A DNA stretch of 29,755 nt from a virus. How positions within the stretch are numbered: the stretch's first letter is position 1; every line of letters begins with the position of its first letter. The stretch spans positions 1 to 29,755 of the IMG/VR virus record IMGVR_UViG_3300022934_000106; one strand, 5' to 3'. Made by a program: the position numbers and the translations under genes. The notes under the pieces were generated by a model. That model was not told the DNA's origin and made no database searches. It saw only the letters and a program-made list of their open reading frames with translations. Positions 8,500 to 17,072 of the stretch are shown here, one piece after another.

Positions 8500-8842
8500 G
8501 TTTGAAAGATTAGCGCATCATATAGATGCTGCTTTAGCATATTCGGGTGGCACACATAGTTCGCTAGATGTGTTAGACGCTATAAAGCAAGGAAAAGCGC
8601 AGTTTTTCCCATTGGAAAATTCTGTTATAGTGACGGAAATAGTTGACTACCCGAAAAGAGCCGTTTGTCGCATTTGGCTGGCTGGCGGTGAGATGGATGA
8701 GTTGATAGAGGCTGAGAAAGAACTGGTGAAGTGGGCTAGAAACCACGGATGCAGCGGAATGGAAATCATCGGGCGCAAAGGCTGGGAACGGCAGTTAAAA
8801 GACTACAGCGCGGCGTCAACTGTACTAATAAAGGAAATATGA
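8492..8842 (+). CDS. GNAT-fold-like small phage protein (internal virion protein A type)
   Basis: A protein of about 116 residues with an acetyltransferase-like layout: DEFERLAHHIDAALAYSGG, then VIVTEIVDYPKRAVCRIWLAG, then a helix and GCSGMEIIGRKGWERQLKDY. The RKGWERxL ending is typical of a phage family with GNAT fold found beside internal virion proteins, as with T7 gp13-type proteins. No activity can be claimed. The start is uncertain. TTG at 8492 gives the family-like N-terminus and an 8-base overlap; ATG at 8450 would overlap the preceding gene by 50 bases. Neither has a good SD. Confidence 0.68.
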   Translation: MDEFERLAHHIDAALAYSGGTHSSLDVLDAIKQGKAQFFPLENSVIVTEIVDYPKRAVCRIWLAGGEMDELIEAEKELVKWARNHGCSGMEIIGRKGWERQLKDYSAASTVLIKEI

Positions 8843-8843
8843 G

Positions 8844-9599
8844 ATGAGTTTAGGCAAAGGCGGTGGCAACACAAGACAGATACAGTCAAGCACTGTAGAA
8901 CCCCCTGCGTTTCAAAAGCCATTTATTGAGTATGGCTTGTCTCAAGCTAAACAGCTTTATGAATCAGAAACACCTCAGTATTACCCCGGTAGTACAGTTG
9001 TAGGTTACTCTCCAGAATCTGAAATGGCTCTGCAAGGTATGCGTCAAAGAGCCATATCTGGTAGCCCATTCATTCAAGGCGTACAAGATGTCGTAATGCA
9101 GAACCTTATGGGTACAAACCCACTGCAATCAGCAGCATTTAAACCAGTTGTTGATCAAGTTGCGGCACAGTTCGCCAGTGCTGGTCGTTACGGATCAGGC
9201 GCACAGCAAGGGGCTTTAGCATCCGCTTTAGCGCCTATGGCATTGGAAGCACAACAGAGGGCTATCGCACAGGCACCAGCGGCGCGCCAGTTTGGGTTTG
9301 CTGATCTTGAGACGCTTGCACAGGTTGGTGCGGCTCGTGAAGCCCAACAGGGAGCGGAACTTGCGGCAGATATTGAACGGTTCCAGTTTGAGCAAGCACG
9401 GCCACAAGAGAAGTTGGCGCAGTATCTTGCCGCTACACGCGGTGGTGATTTGGGTCAGACGACTTACGAAGCACAACAACGTCAGCCACTCACAAGCATC
9501 CTTGGCGCTGGTTTAGCTGGTGCAGAACTAGGCCAGATGGCTGGTATTGGCGGCGGCACAGGCGCTCTTATCGGCGCTGGTTTAGGCTTGCTAGGTTAG
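8844..9599 (+). CDS. Internal/ejection-type virion protein with C-terminal Gly-rich hydrophobic segment
   Basis: A 251-residue protein with an N-terminal Gly stretch (SLGKGGGNTR), a middle rich in Ala and Gln (SAGRYGSGAQQGALASALAP, then long Ala/Gln/Glu helices) and a strongly hydrophobic Gly/Ala-rich C-terminus (GAGLAGAELGQMAGIGGGTG and GALIGAGLGLLG). Such a tail is common in phage proteins delivered with the DNA that insert in the host envelope. The ATG at 8844 follows the previous stop by one base. It is the first of three consecutive ejection-like genes. The function is inferred from composition and position. Confidence 0.75.
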   Translation: MSLGKGGGNTRQIQSSTVEPPAFQKPFIEYGLSQAKQLYESETPQYYPGSTVVGYSPESEMALQGMRQRAISGSPFIQGVQDVVMQNLMGTNPLQSAAFKPVVDQVAAQFASAGRYGSGAQQGALASALAPMALEAQQRAIAQAPAARQFGFADLETLAQVGAAREAQQGAELAADIERFQFEQARPQEKLAQYLAATRGGDLGQTTYEAQQRQPLTSILGAGLAGAELGQMAGIGGGTGALIGAGLGLLG

Positions 9600-9608
9600 G
9601 AGAGTTAG

Positions 9609-11240
9609 ATGGCTGATAATCCGTTTCTGAGAGGTATGACAGGCCAGCAGATGGGTGTTACCCGTAGGCCGCTTACTGACTTCTTTGGTCAGCAGCAACA
9701 GTCCACTATGGCACTGCCCGTCAGACGCCCAGTTGCCCCACAGCGCCTCTCAGCGCAATCTACACAGCCTTTAGACATTGCTGGGCTACGCAGACAGGTG
9801 CTGGCTCAGTCAGCCGCTCCTACAGCGCCACAATCGCGTCAGGCATTGATGGCTAAGTACGGCTTGGCACCGACTGCCCCTGCTCAAAGACCATCACCTA
9901 TGCAACGCTTGTCAGCGGCATTACCAGCGGCTGGTACGCCTCAAATGGCTGGGTTAGGCGCTGCTGGTCGCACTATGCTGGAACTGAGTGGTTATCAGCC
10001 AGCGGCGACTGCACCATCATTGGGTCAGATACTGGCACGGTCAGCAGAGGCTGGCATCGGTGCTATGGAGAAGAAGCAAGCGGCAGAACAAGCTGCGGCA
10101 GAAAAGAAAGCGGCGGCAGAACGTCAGGCGCGTCTTGATGAGTTAGACCGTAGAAACATTGAATCACAAATAGCGGCTAGAGAAAAAGAAGAAAAAACAG
10201 GAAAGCCATTAAACTTTAAATCAACAACGGTTATAGATCCAGAGACTGGTCAAAGAGGAAAAGCTGATGTTGCTTTCTTGCCTCTTGGTAGTCCTTTAAT
10301 AGAGGCTCTGGGTGGAGATCCCACTACTGGAAGGGTTGTTCGTAAAGGTAGTTTTGTGCCTGATAAGCCTTCTTCAGAAAACAATATAAGAACAGTTACT
10401 GGTGTTGGTGTAGTAGATTTTTCAGACCGTGAAAACCCAAAAGTTCTTATGGAATCTGAAGACCCTAGAAGATTTACTAATTTAGGGCCGTATAGAAAAG
10501 GCGGAAAGTCTATCGGAGAAGGCACTCTTGATAGACACACAGGTGAAAGATTTATAGAAAAAGCTGATGGAACTCGTATACCTATACCTGATGACGCTAT
10601 ACCTGTTACTGAGGGTATGGCAGCTATGGGCATACCTAATTTCGGTCAATTCAAAAAGATAAGAGAAGAACTTAACGCAGACGAAGTAAGTATGCGTAAT
10701 TACGCCAGCTATCTTAAAAACATTGAGAACGCAGATTCTGGTATTGGAAGACTGGCAGATGACTTTAGTGCTTACATAAAAACATTCCTTTCAACAAACG
10801 CAAAAGAGTTAAAGTTATCTGAAGAAGAACTCGCATTAAGGATTGCTCAAGGTCAGATGCAGGGTCTTCTTGGATCAGCAAGGATAGAAACTGTGGGTGG
10901 TGGTGTAATGACAGAGCAAGATGCTTTGCGTGTCATTCAAAACATAGGCGGTAATGTAGACGCATTGCAAAGCAAACAAGTAGTGAAAGGGCAAATAACA
11001 AGAATGTTTGCTCAGAAGTACAACAAATACGAAAAGAACATTAATGACTACAATAATGCAGTTGAAAATCTTTACTCTGACAGAGGTTACGACAGAAAGT
11101 CACCAATAGAGGTTGATGCAAGATTGTTTGACCCTAAAATTATGGCTGAAATGGGATTGGAAAGTATGGTTGACACAGAGGATTCTGACACAGAAACCTC
11201 AGACGCTCTTAGCGAAGCATTAGGGCAGTATGGAAACTAA
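9609..11240 (+). CDS. Large internal/ejection-type virion protein
   Basis: A 543-residue protein with SD AGGAG before the ATG. The first 140 residues are Gln/Pro/Ala-rich and likely disordered. Residues about 145-200 form an Ala/Glu/Lys coiled coil (MEKKQAAEQAAAEKKAAAER). The rest alternates predicted beta (TTVIDPETGQRGKADVAFL) with helical segments (NYASYLKNIENADSGIGRLA). Base composition changes near 10150: upstream is richer in G and C codon endings, downstream is A/T-rich, hinting at a chimeric gene. No enzymatic motif was seen. The next gene overlaps or abuts its stop. Confidence 0.75.
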   Translation: MADNPFLRGMTGQQMGVTRRPLTDFFGQQQQSTMALPVRRPVAPQRLSAQSTQPLDIAGLRRQVLAQSAAPTAPQSRQALMAKYGLAPTAPAQRPSPMQRLSAALPAAGTPQMAGLGAAGRTMLELSGYQPAATAPSLGQILARSAEAGIGAMEKKQAAEQAAAEKKAAAERQARLDELDRRNIESQIAAREKEEKTGKPLNFKSTTVIDPETGQRGKADVAFLPLGSPLIEALGGDPTTGRVVRKGSFVPDKPSSENNIRTVTGVGVVDFSDRENPKVLMESEDPRRFTNLGPYRKGGKSIGEGTLDRHTGERFIEKADGTRIPIPDDAIPVTEGMAAMGIPNFGQFKKIREELNADEVSMRNYASYLKNIENADSGIGRLADDFSAYIKTFLSTNAKELKLSEEELALRIAQGQMQGLLGSARIETVGGGVMTEQDALRVIQNIGGNVDALQSKQVVKGQITRMFAQKYNKYEKNINDYNNAVENLYSDRGYDRKSPIEVDARLFDPKIMAEMGLESMVDTEDSDTETSDALSEALGQYGN

Positions 11241-11244
11241 TAAT

Positions 11245-12906
11245 ATGGCTGAACCTACCTTAGAAAGATTAGAATCAGCGTTTATGAACGCTCATAAAGC
11301 TGGCGATAAAAAAGCCGCTGGAGTTCTTGCTGCTGAAATTAAAAGACGTAGAGCCGCTGCTTCCGTAAAAAAAGAACCACCCACACCTCAACAAGAAATG
11401 ATGTCTATGCCAGATGAGTTTACTGGCGAGGCCACACCAGAAGCCAAAAAGTTCATCCCCGGCGTTGCAAGAGAGTTGGCGCAAGGTCTTACATTCGGCG
11501 GTGCTGGTGAACTTGTTGGCGCTGGTAGAGGCGCTATGGCTGCTTTGCGCGGTGAAGAGTTTATGCCAGCGTTTCAAGCTGGTATGGGCGAGTTTGAAGC
11601 AAAGCGTAAACAGTTCAAAGAAGAGTACCCAGCGTCTGCATTAACAGCAGAAATAACTGGCTCACTGCCTACAGCATTAGCTGGTGGTGCGTTACTTTCT
11701 GGCACAAGACTGTTTCAAGCCGCACCAAAAATATCTCAGACAGCATTAGCGGCTGGTGAGGGTGGTTTATACGGACTTCTAAGTGCTGAAGGTGATATAG
11801 AAGAGCGTCTGCCACAAGCTGGCGTTTCTATGGCCGCTGGCGGATTGCTGAGAGGTGCTGGGGAGGTATTGCCAAGAGTTACAGAGCCAGCAAAACGTCT
11901 TATCTCTGAGAAGATTCAGCCGACTGTCGGGCAATCATTTGGGCCTTTAATAAAGGCCACCGAAGAGCGTTTGGCGGCTGTGCCATTGCTAGGCGATGTT
12001 ATAAAAGGCGGTCAAAGAGAGGTTGTTGAATCATTCGATAAGAGAATGATTGAGGGCGCTTTAGCACCGATTAATTTCAAAGTTCCTACTGGTAAAACTG
12101 GTGTTGAGGCAATGGAAGCGGCAGAAGACGCCCTATCAGCCGCATTTAGAGAGGCTACACCAAAAGCTGGTATGCCGGATGCACGACCGCTGCAAAACAA
12201 GATAAATGAGATTGTTCAGAATAACACTGATTTGCCAAGCGATATTTTTAGGCAGATGAGGGAAAAACTGAACAAGACTATTGGGCCATCTCTGTATGAT
12301 AAAAACTATAGAATGAGCGGTGAGGCCATTAAGAAAGCGGATAGCGCACTTGGCAAACAAGCCATTACCTACATAAGAACTGGCGACCCAGATAAACAAC
12401 AAATGGGTAGGGCTTTGTTTGAGATGCAGTCTTATTTGCGCGATGAATTGATTAGACAAAACCCAGAGGCAAAAGCCCTTTCTGCTGCCCGTGAAGCATA
12501 TAAGAACATGAAGCCAGTAAGAAAAGCCGCCACATCAGCCGCTGGGGATGTTGGTCTGTTTACTCCGGCACAAATGCTTCGTGGAATGAAATCTGCTGAT
12601 GTAAGTATTGATAAGACAAGATTTGCTACTGGTAAGATGCCGCAACAAGAGTTAGCTATGACAGCCAGAGATGTTATTGGCAAAACAATACCAGAAGACA
12701 GAAGCCTTTTGGCGGCTATGGCATTAAAACCGTCTTTAGTGCCAATATCTGGGGTTGCTGGAATAGCTGGACAACCTTTCTATCAAACAGAACTAGGCAG
12801 AAGAATAGCCAGAAATATTATACAGACGCCGGGGGCAGCATTGAGAGCATCAACTGTTTCACCAACGGTTCCTGCTGGCATTGGCGGTCTACTAGCAGAA
12901 CAATAG
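11245..12906 (+). CDS. Large internal/ejection-type virion protein with N-terminal AGD helical motif
   Basis: A 553-residue protein. The N-terminus carries LERLESAFMNAHKAGDKKAA followed by GVLAAEIKRRRAA, a short helical motif I recall at the start of many podovirus internal proteins. Hydrophobic Gly/Ala segments follow (ELVGAGRGAMAAL; ITGSLPTALAGGALLSGTRL; AGEGGLYGLLSAEG; AGVSMAAGGLLRGAGE), consistent with membrane interaction, and then a largely helical basic second half. The ATG at 11245 keeps the genes abutting. An ATG at 11230 would overlap the previous gene by 11 bases and cannot be excluded. No lytic transglycosylase or protease motif is recognisable. Confidence 0.75.
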   Translation: MAEPTLERLESAFMNAHKAGDKKAAGVLAAEIKRRRAAASVKKEPPTPQQEMMSMPDEFTGEATPEAKKFIPGVARELAQGLTFGGAGELVGAGRGAMAALRGEEFMPAFQAGMGEFEAKRKQFKEEYPASALTAEITGSLPTALAGGALLSGTRLFQAAPKISQTALAAGEGGLYGLLSAEGDIEERLPQAGVSMAAGGLLRGAGEVLPRVTEPAKRLISEKIQPTVGQSFGPLIKATEERLAAVPLLGDVIKGGQREVVESFDKRMIEGALAPINFKVPTGKTGVEAMEAAEDALSAAFREATPKAGMPDARPLQNKINEIVQNNTDLPSDIFRQMREKLNKTIGPSLYDKNYRMSGEAIKKADSALGKQAITYIRTGDPDKQQMGRALFEMQSYLRDELIRQNPEAKALSAAREAYKNMKPVRKAATSAAGDVGLFTPAQMLRGMKSADVSIDKTRFATGKMPQQELAMTARDVIGKTIPEDRSLLAAMALKPSLVPISGVAGIAGQPFYQTELGRRIARNIIQTPGAALRASTVSPTVPAGIGGLLAEQ

Positions 12907-12948
12907 GAATGATGCTATAAATAAGGCAGTCGCCTTTAGGAGAAAGAA
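12907..12948 (+). promoter_or_regulatory. 42-base gap before fibre genes with small hairpin
   Basis: This is one of the two largest gene-free gaps in the late operon, similar in size to the post-capsid gap. It holds TATAAAT (12915-12921), a 5-bp hairpin AAGGC/GCCTT (12923-12927 and 12932-12936), and the SD AGGAG. No convincing -35 box is placed before TATAAAT, so a fibre-specific promoter is only a weak possibility. Confidence 0.3.
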
Positions 12949-13587
12949 ATGGCAAAGACAAAAATCAGCGAATACGATGCAACTGCATCTAACAACACGG
13001 ACGTAGACAGCATCGACCTTGGCGAAGGCACGATGGTGCCAAGCGATGTAAACAACGCTTTCCGTGAGATTATGGCGCATCTGGCTGATATGAACGCCGG
13101 GACATCTGCCATACAGGATACTTTCACGCTGTCTGATCCGACTGACGATACTAAGCAGGTACGCTTCGATGCGGTAGGCGTTACCACTGGCAACACTCGT
13201 GTGCTAACTGTGCCGGACGCAGACGCCACTATCGCTGGCCTGTCTATCGCGCAAGAATTTACCGCAACGCAGAACTTTAATGCCACCACGCTTACCGATG
13301 CGGCGACCATTAGCTGGGACGCATCAGCCAATCAGGTGACTAGCGTTACCCTTGCTGGCGACCGCACATTCGGCGCACCTACCAATATGGTTGACGGCGG
13401 TGTGTACGTCCTGACGGTCATCCAAGACGCCACTGGCACCCGCGTACCAAGCTGGAACGCCGTGTTTAAGTTTGCGGCGGCAACAGCACCGACACTGACA
13501 ACGACTGCGTCTGCAAAGGACATTCTGGTGTTCCTGTCAGACGGCACAAATATGTATGAAATCGGGCGTAGCCTGAACGTATCGTAA
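12949..13587 (+). CDS. Tail-fibre N-anchor type protein
   Basis: A 212-residue protein. The N-terminus KISEYDATASNNTDVDSIDL followed by SDVNNAFREIMAHLADMN is the recognisable virion-attachment motif of many short-tailed phage fibres. The remainder is beta-rich Ala/Thr repeats, ending in a compact domain (GGVYVLTVIQDATGT, DILVFLSDGTNMYEIGR) often seen at fibre or capsid-fibre C-termini. It is probably the adaptor fibre that carries the receptor-binding protein encoded next. SD AGGAG precedes the ATG. The codon ending style is more GC-rich than in the upstream genes, a possible sign of fibre-module exchange. Confidence 0.82.
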   Translation: MAKTKISEYDATASNNTDVDSIDLGEGTMVPSDVNNAFREIMAHLADMNAGTSAIQDTFTLSDPTDDTKQVRFDAVGVTTGNTRVLTVPDADATIAGLSIAQEFTATQNFNATTLTDAATISWDASANQVTSVTLAGDRTFGAPTNMVDGGVYVLTVIQDATGTRVPSWNAVFKFAAATAPTLTTTASAKDILVFLSDGTNMYEIGRSLNVS

Positions 13588-13596
13588 GGCGGTATT

Positions 13597-16083
13597 ATGA
13601 GCAGTTTATTCGGTATTGGCGGCGGCGGTAATGTAGGTGCCAGCGGGTCGTTTTACGACTACAGCATTGACCAGTCTCTGCGGTTTGATGGTGCTACTTC
13701 ATACCTACAATTTACGCCAAGCAATGCCGCTACGGATAGTAGCAAAATAACCTTTTCAACGTGGGTTAAAACGTGGGGATTTGGCATATCTGATGGGTAC
13801 ATTCTTTCGGCAGGTGCCAGTTATATTGATGGTGTTGGATATAGTCCTAATCATAATTTTACGTTTGTAAGGCAAGGCGTAACAAGAGTGACAGGCAACG
13901 CCGTTAGGCGTGACCCTTCAGCTTGGTATCATCTTTATGTAACTTATGATGCAGATGGCGATGGCTATGCTAGAGTTTATGTCAACGGCGTATTGGATAA
14001 TGAAGCGGCGGAAACTACTGATTTAGCTAAACTAGGTGTCAATGGTCAAACACATAGGATTGTTCGCAAATCTAACGGAAGCACATATCTTGATTTGTAT
14101 CTTGCAGAAACGCATTTTATTGACGGTTCAATCGTACCGATAAGCACTTTTGCAGAGACAAAAAACGGGGTCTGGACGCCTGTACAGACTTCGGGAATTA
14201 GTTATGGTAACAACGGCTGGTATCTCGATTATGCAGATACCAATGATATTGGAAAAGATGTTTCCGGCAGAGGTAATCATTGGACGGCTTATAACCTAGC
14301 CGCAAGCGATGTCGTGCTGGACAGCCCGACTAATAGCTTTGCGAATTGGAACGTGTTACAGCCAGCAGGTGCGGCATCAGGTGTAATGACGCTTTCTGAA
14401 GGCAACTTGAAGGCGACTGGCGGCTCAAGCATTTACCGACAGGTTATGGGCAATATGTCTGTGCTTGGTGGCAAGTGGTACACTGAGTTATATATTACTG
14501 ATGCTGGCTATCCATCTTGGACATTTGGCTGGACAAAGGCAACTCGATATGAGGCCTACACAGGTGCAGGAAACCAATCTACGCACCTCGCAAGCATTGG
14601 ATATTTTACAGGTTCAAATTTATACATAACTGATTTCGGTAGTGCTAGTTCAGCTACTAGAACCCTATCCTATTCAAGCAATGGCTCACCAACAACAGGT
14701 AGCATAATTGGCTGTGCCGCTGATTTTGATAACGGCAAACTCTGGTGGTCTGTAAATGGAACGTGGGTTGATATAGGCTCTGGCGCTGGCGACCCCGCAA
14801 ACGGCACAAACGCCGCGTCTACTTTTACGGTTTCAACATATGCAGATGATTTTAAGACGCCACATTTTTTGAACTACAATGGGTCTGCTGTTCTGAACAC
14901 TGGTCAGGATAGCACGTTTGCCGGAAACACAACCGCTGGCGGCAACAGTGATGAAAACGGCTACGGTGATTTCAAATATTCGGTTCCATCCGGCTTTTTA
15001 GCCCTCTGTTCAGCCAACCTACCAGAGCCAGCCATCGGCCCGAACAGCACCACAACGAGTGACGAATACTTTAATACCGTGCTTTACACGGGTAATGGGT
15101 CAACGCAGAGTATTACTGGCGTTGGTTTTCAGCCTGATTGGACTTGGTTAAAAAGTAGGAGTAATGCACAGGGGCATAATGTATTTGATGTTATTAGAGG
15201 CGCAAACGTAGCATTATTTCCTAACGATTCCAATGCGGAATTTACTGATACAGATAGACTTACATCTTTTGATAGTGACGGATTTAGTCTTGGTGCAGAT
15301 GCTAATGTAAACACAAATAGTGCCACCTATGTCGCTTGGAACTGGAAAGCTGGCGGCACAGCCGTCAGCAACACCGATGGAAGTATTACGTCAAGCGTAT
15401 CGGCTAATCAGGATGCTGGGTTTAGTATTGTGTCCTATACAGGTGTCAACACCGCCTCTGGGCAAACGTCAACAATAGGTCACGGCCTCGCTTCAGCACC
15501 CGAACTAATAATTTGCAAACGCAGAAATGCGTCCGGCTATGGGTGGTCTGTTGGTAGTACGGCTATCGGAAATTTCATTACAAGCAGTGTTTTTGAATTG
15601 AATCAAACAGGTGCGCCATCAATTACATATGCGTATGAATGGGGGGCAAATCCAACTAGCACAGTTTTCACAACTGGCTATTCAAGCAGAACAAACATTA
15701 ACGGCGGCACATTTATAGCCTACTGTTTCCACAGTGTTGAAGGCTTTAGCAAGGTCGGCTCATATGTCGGCAACGGCTCCGCAGATGGCACGTTTGTGGC
15801 GGTAGGTTTCAAACCCGCCTTCGTCCTTACCAAGCGCACAGACAGCACAAGCAACTGGGTGATTTGGGATGCTACTAGAAACGAATACAACGTGACAAAT
15901 AATTACCTTTTGCCTAATTCAACCGACGCTGAAGTGGCTGGGTCAGGCGGGTCTATAGGTATAGACATATTGTCAAATGGTTTCAAATTTAGAAGCAACG
16001 CAACAGCTTGGAACGCATCCGGCGGTAGTTACCTCTACTTATGCTTCGCCGAAGCCCCATTCAAATACGCCAACGCCAGATAG
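13597..16083 (+). CDS. Receptor-binding tail protein: LamG + SPRY + three C-terminal repeats
   Basis: An 828-residue fibre or spike. After a Gly-rich start, residues about 25-190 form a LamG/concanavalin-like domain (SLRFDGATSYLQFTPSN, FSTWVKTW, WYHLYVTYDADGDGYARVYV, LYLAETHFIDGS). Residues about 265-440 are a SPRY domain (GGKWYTELYITDAG, WTFGWTKAT, GCAADFDNGKLWWSVNGTWV). From about 495 there are three diverged copies of one unit of about 110 residues, each opening with Y-T/V-G and a GVGFQPDWTWLKSR / HGLASAPELIICKRR / VGFKPAFVLTKRT line. These near residues 496, 612 and 721 resemble the DUF7483-type region of marine phage fibres. Host receptor (probably glycan) binding is inferred. Confidence 0.85.
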   Translation: MSSLFGIGGGGNVGASGSFYDYSIDQSLRFDGATSYLQFTPSNAATDSSKITFSTWVKTWGFGISDGYILSAGASYIDGVGYSPNHNFTFVRQGVTRVTGNAVRRDPSAWYHLYVTYDADGDGYARVYVNGVLDNEAAETTDLAKLGVNGQTHRIVRKSNGSTYLDLYLAETHFIDGSIVPISTFAETKNGVWTPVQTSGISYGNNGWYLDYADTNDIGKDVSGRGNHWTAYNLAASDVVLDSPTNSFANWNVLQPAGAASGVMTLSEGNLKATGGSSIYRQVMGNMSVLGGKWYTELYITDAGYPSWTFGWTKATRYEAYTGAGNQSTHLASIGYFTGSNLYITDFGSASSATRTLSYSSNGSPTTGSIIGCAADFDNGKLWWSVNGTWVDIGSGAGDPANGTNAASTFTVSTYADDFKTPHFLNYNGSAVLNTGQDSTFAGNTTAGGNSDENGYGDFKYSVPSGFLALCSANLPEPAIGPNSTTTSDEYFNTVLYTGNGSTQSITGVGFQPDWTWLKSRSNAQGHNVFDVIRGANVALFPNDSNAEFTDTDRLTSFDSDGFSLGADANVNTNSATYVAWNWKAGGTAVSNTDGSITSSVSANQDAGFSIVSYTGVNTASGQTSTIGHGLASAPELIICKRRNASGYGWSVGSTAIGNFITSSVFELNQTGAPSITYAYEWGANPTSTVFTTGYSSRTNINGGTFIAYCFHSVEGFSKVGSYVGNGSADGTFVAVGFKPAFVLTKRTDSTSNWVIWDATRNEYNVTNNYLLPNSTDAEVAGSGGSIGIDILSNGFKFRSNATAWNASGGSYLYLCFAEAPFKYANAR

Positions 16084-16093
16084 GAGATAACCA

Positions 16094-16639
16094 ATGGCAT
16101 ACAAATATAATGGTAAAGTCATCCGCGCTGGTCGGGCGTGGGCAGACGATAACGGTACACAGCACCCAGCAAACTGGATGCGTATGTCAGATGAGCGCAA
16201 AGCCGAAATCGGGCTTGTGTATGAGGCTGATCCAGTAGTCGCAAGTTTCGACAATCGCTTCTATTGGTCGGCTGGCGTTGAACGCGCTCTGGATGATGTG
16301 AATGAGGTTGATGAAGATGGCAACCCATTGATGCAAGATGGTGAACAGGTCGTCACAAAGGGCTTGAAGAGCAACGCAATCGCGCAGGTCAAAGAGACTG
16401 CGGCTGGCTTGCTGGCACCTACCGATTGGATGGTTGTGCGGTCTGCCGAAAACGGCACCGACATTCCTGCCGACACACTCGCCTATCGTGCCGCCGTCAG
16501 GAAGGCGTCTAACGACATAGAAGCCGCCATCAGCGGTGCCACTACCCACGCGGCGTTTATGGCGCTGTACGATGCCCCAGTGGACGCTGACGGCAATCCT
16601 ACAGGCAACGCACCCATCAACGACTGGCCGGACGCATAG
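16094..16639 (+). CDS. Fibre-associated protein (possible fibre chaperone/assembly)
   Basis: A 181-residue protein right after the receptor-binding gene with SD AGGAG. The N-terminal half has MAYKYNGKVIRAGRAWADDN, HPANWMRMSDERKAEIG and a short W-containing segment (FYWSAGVERALDDV). The C-terminal half has APTDWMVVRSAENGTDIP followed by AYRAAVRKASNDIEAAI. The W-x-V-x-R-x-x-E plus helix arrangement is typical of the C-terminal domain of DUF4376-like or tail-fibre-assembly proteins. Position and pattern agree, but the exact family is not verified. It is acidic and soluble, without a membrane segment. Confidence 0.7.
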   Translation: MAYKYNGKVIRAGRAWADDNGTQHPANWMRMSDERKAEIGLVYEADPVVASFDNRFYWSAGVERALDDVNEVDEDGNPLMQDGEQVVTKGLKSNAIAQVKETAAGLLAPTDWMVVRSAENGTDIPADTLAYRAAVRKASNDIEAAISGATTHAAFMALYDAPVDADGNPTGNAPINDWPDA

Positions 16640-16641
16640 CT

Positions 16642-16866
16642 ATGGAAATGACCAGCCTCATCGACACGCTTATCGGGCTAGTCGTGGCTGGCCTCGCTTG
16701 GTTCCTGTCAGAGCAAAACAAAGAGCAAAAGCGGCTCAACATTCTGCTGAACAAGACCCGCGAAGAATATGCCACAAAGATGGAACTGCGTGATGATATG
16801 CGTCAGGTGATGGATGCCCTGCATCGTGTCGAGGACAAACTCGACAAGGCGCTTGGCCGTGTCTGA
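16642..16866 (+). CDS. Small single-TM coiled-coil protein (spanin/holin-accessory-like)
   Basis: A 74-residue protein. Residues about 5-24 (SLIDTLIGLVVAGLAWFLSE) form one membrane helix, followed by a charged coiled coil (NKEQKRLNILLNKTREEYAT and DDMRQVMDALHRVEDKLDKAL). The layout resembles XhlA-type or i-spanin-like lysis accessories, but it sits in the structural operon and not with the lysozyme/holin genes. It could instead be a minor virion membrane protein. The start is two bases after the preceding stop, and the next gene starts within its stop (TGATG). Confidence 0.65.
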   Translation: MEMTSLIDTLIGLVVAGLAWFLSEQNKEQKRLNILLNKTREEYATKMELRDDMRQVMDALHRVEDKLDKALGRV

Positions 16867-17072
16867 TGTTCAAGGTAATCGTCCTAGCTTGTAGCGTAGC
16901 CTATCCTGAACACTGCTGGGAATATCACGACACAACTGGCCCGTGGGCCACAAGAGAGCAATGCGTCAGCCGGGCGCATGAAATGGGCAACGACATTGCG
17001 TCTATTCATAAGGGCGCGATCATGCCACAATCATATAAGTGTAGGCTTCTGGCACCGGGGAGACTGACATAA
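16866..17072 (+). CDS. Small cysteine-containing protein, unknown
   Basis: A 68-residue protein with a short hydrophobic start (MFKVIVLACSVAYPEHCWEY) and four cysteines (about positions 9, 17, 33 and 59), suggesting an exported or disulphide-bonded small protein. A lipoprotein box is not clear, although VLAC has the general shape, which leaves an outer-membrane (o-spanin-like) role open. It is coupled to both neighbours by one-base TGATG/TAATG overlaps, so it is almost certainly translated. No family is recognised. Confidence 0.6.
   Translation: MFKVIVLACSVAYPEHCWEYHDTTGPWATREQCVSRAHEMGNDIASIHKGAIMPQSYKCRLLAPGRLT

Noticed and set aside
10250-10633. 127-codon - strand frame inside the ejection-type gene
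   Set aside because: It is fully antisense to a longer supported gene, with no SD, no promoter and a Ser/Pro/Phe-rich product typical of shadow frames.
12936-13331. 131-codon - strand frame across the fibre-anchor gene start
   Set aside because: It is antisense to a gene with a clear fibre N-terminal motif and AGGAG; the Val/Ser-rich product looks like a complement of Ala/Thr/Asp codons.
16187-16549. 120-codon - strand frame inside the fibre-associated gene
   Set aside because: Antisense shadow of a supported + strand gene, without SD or a recognisable domain.
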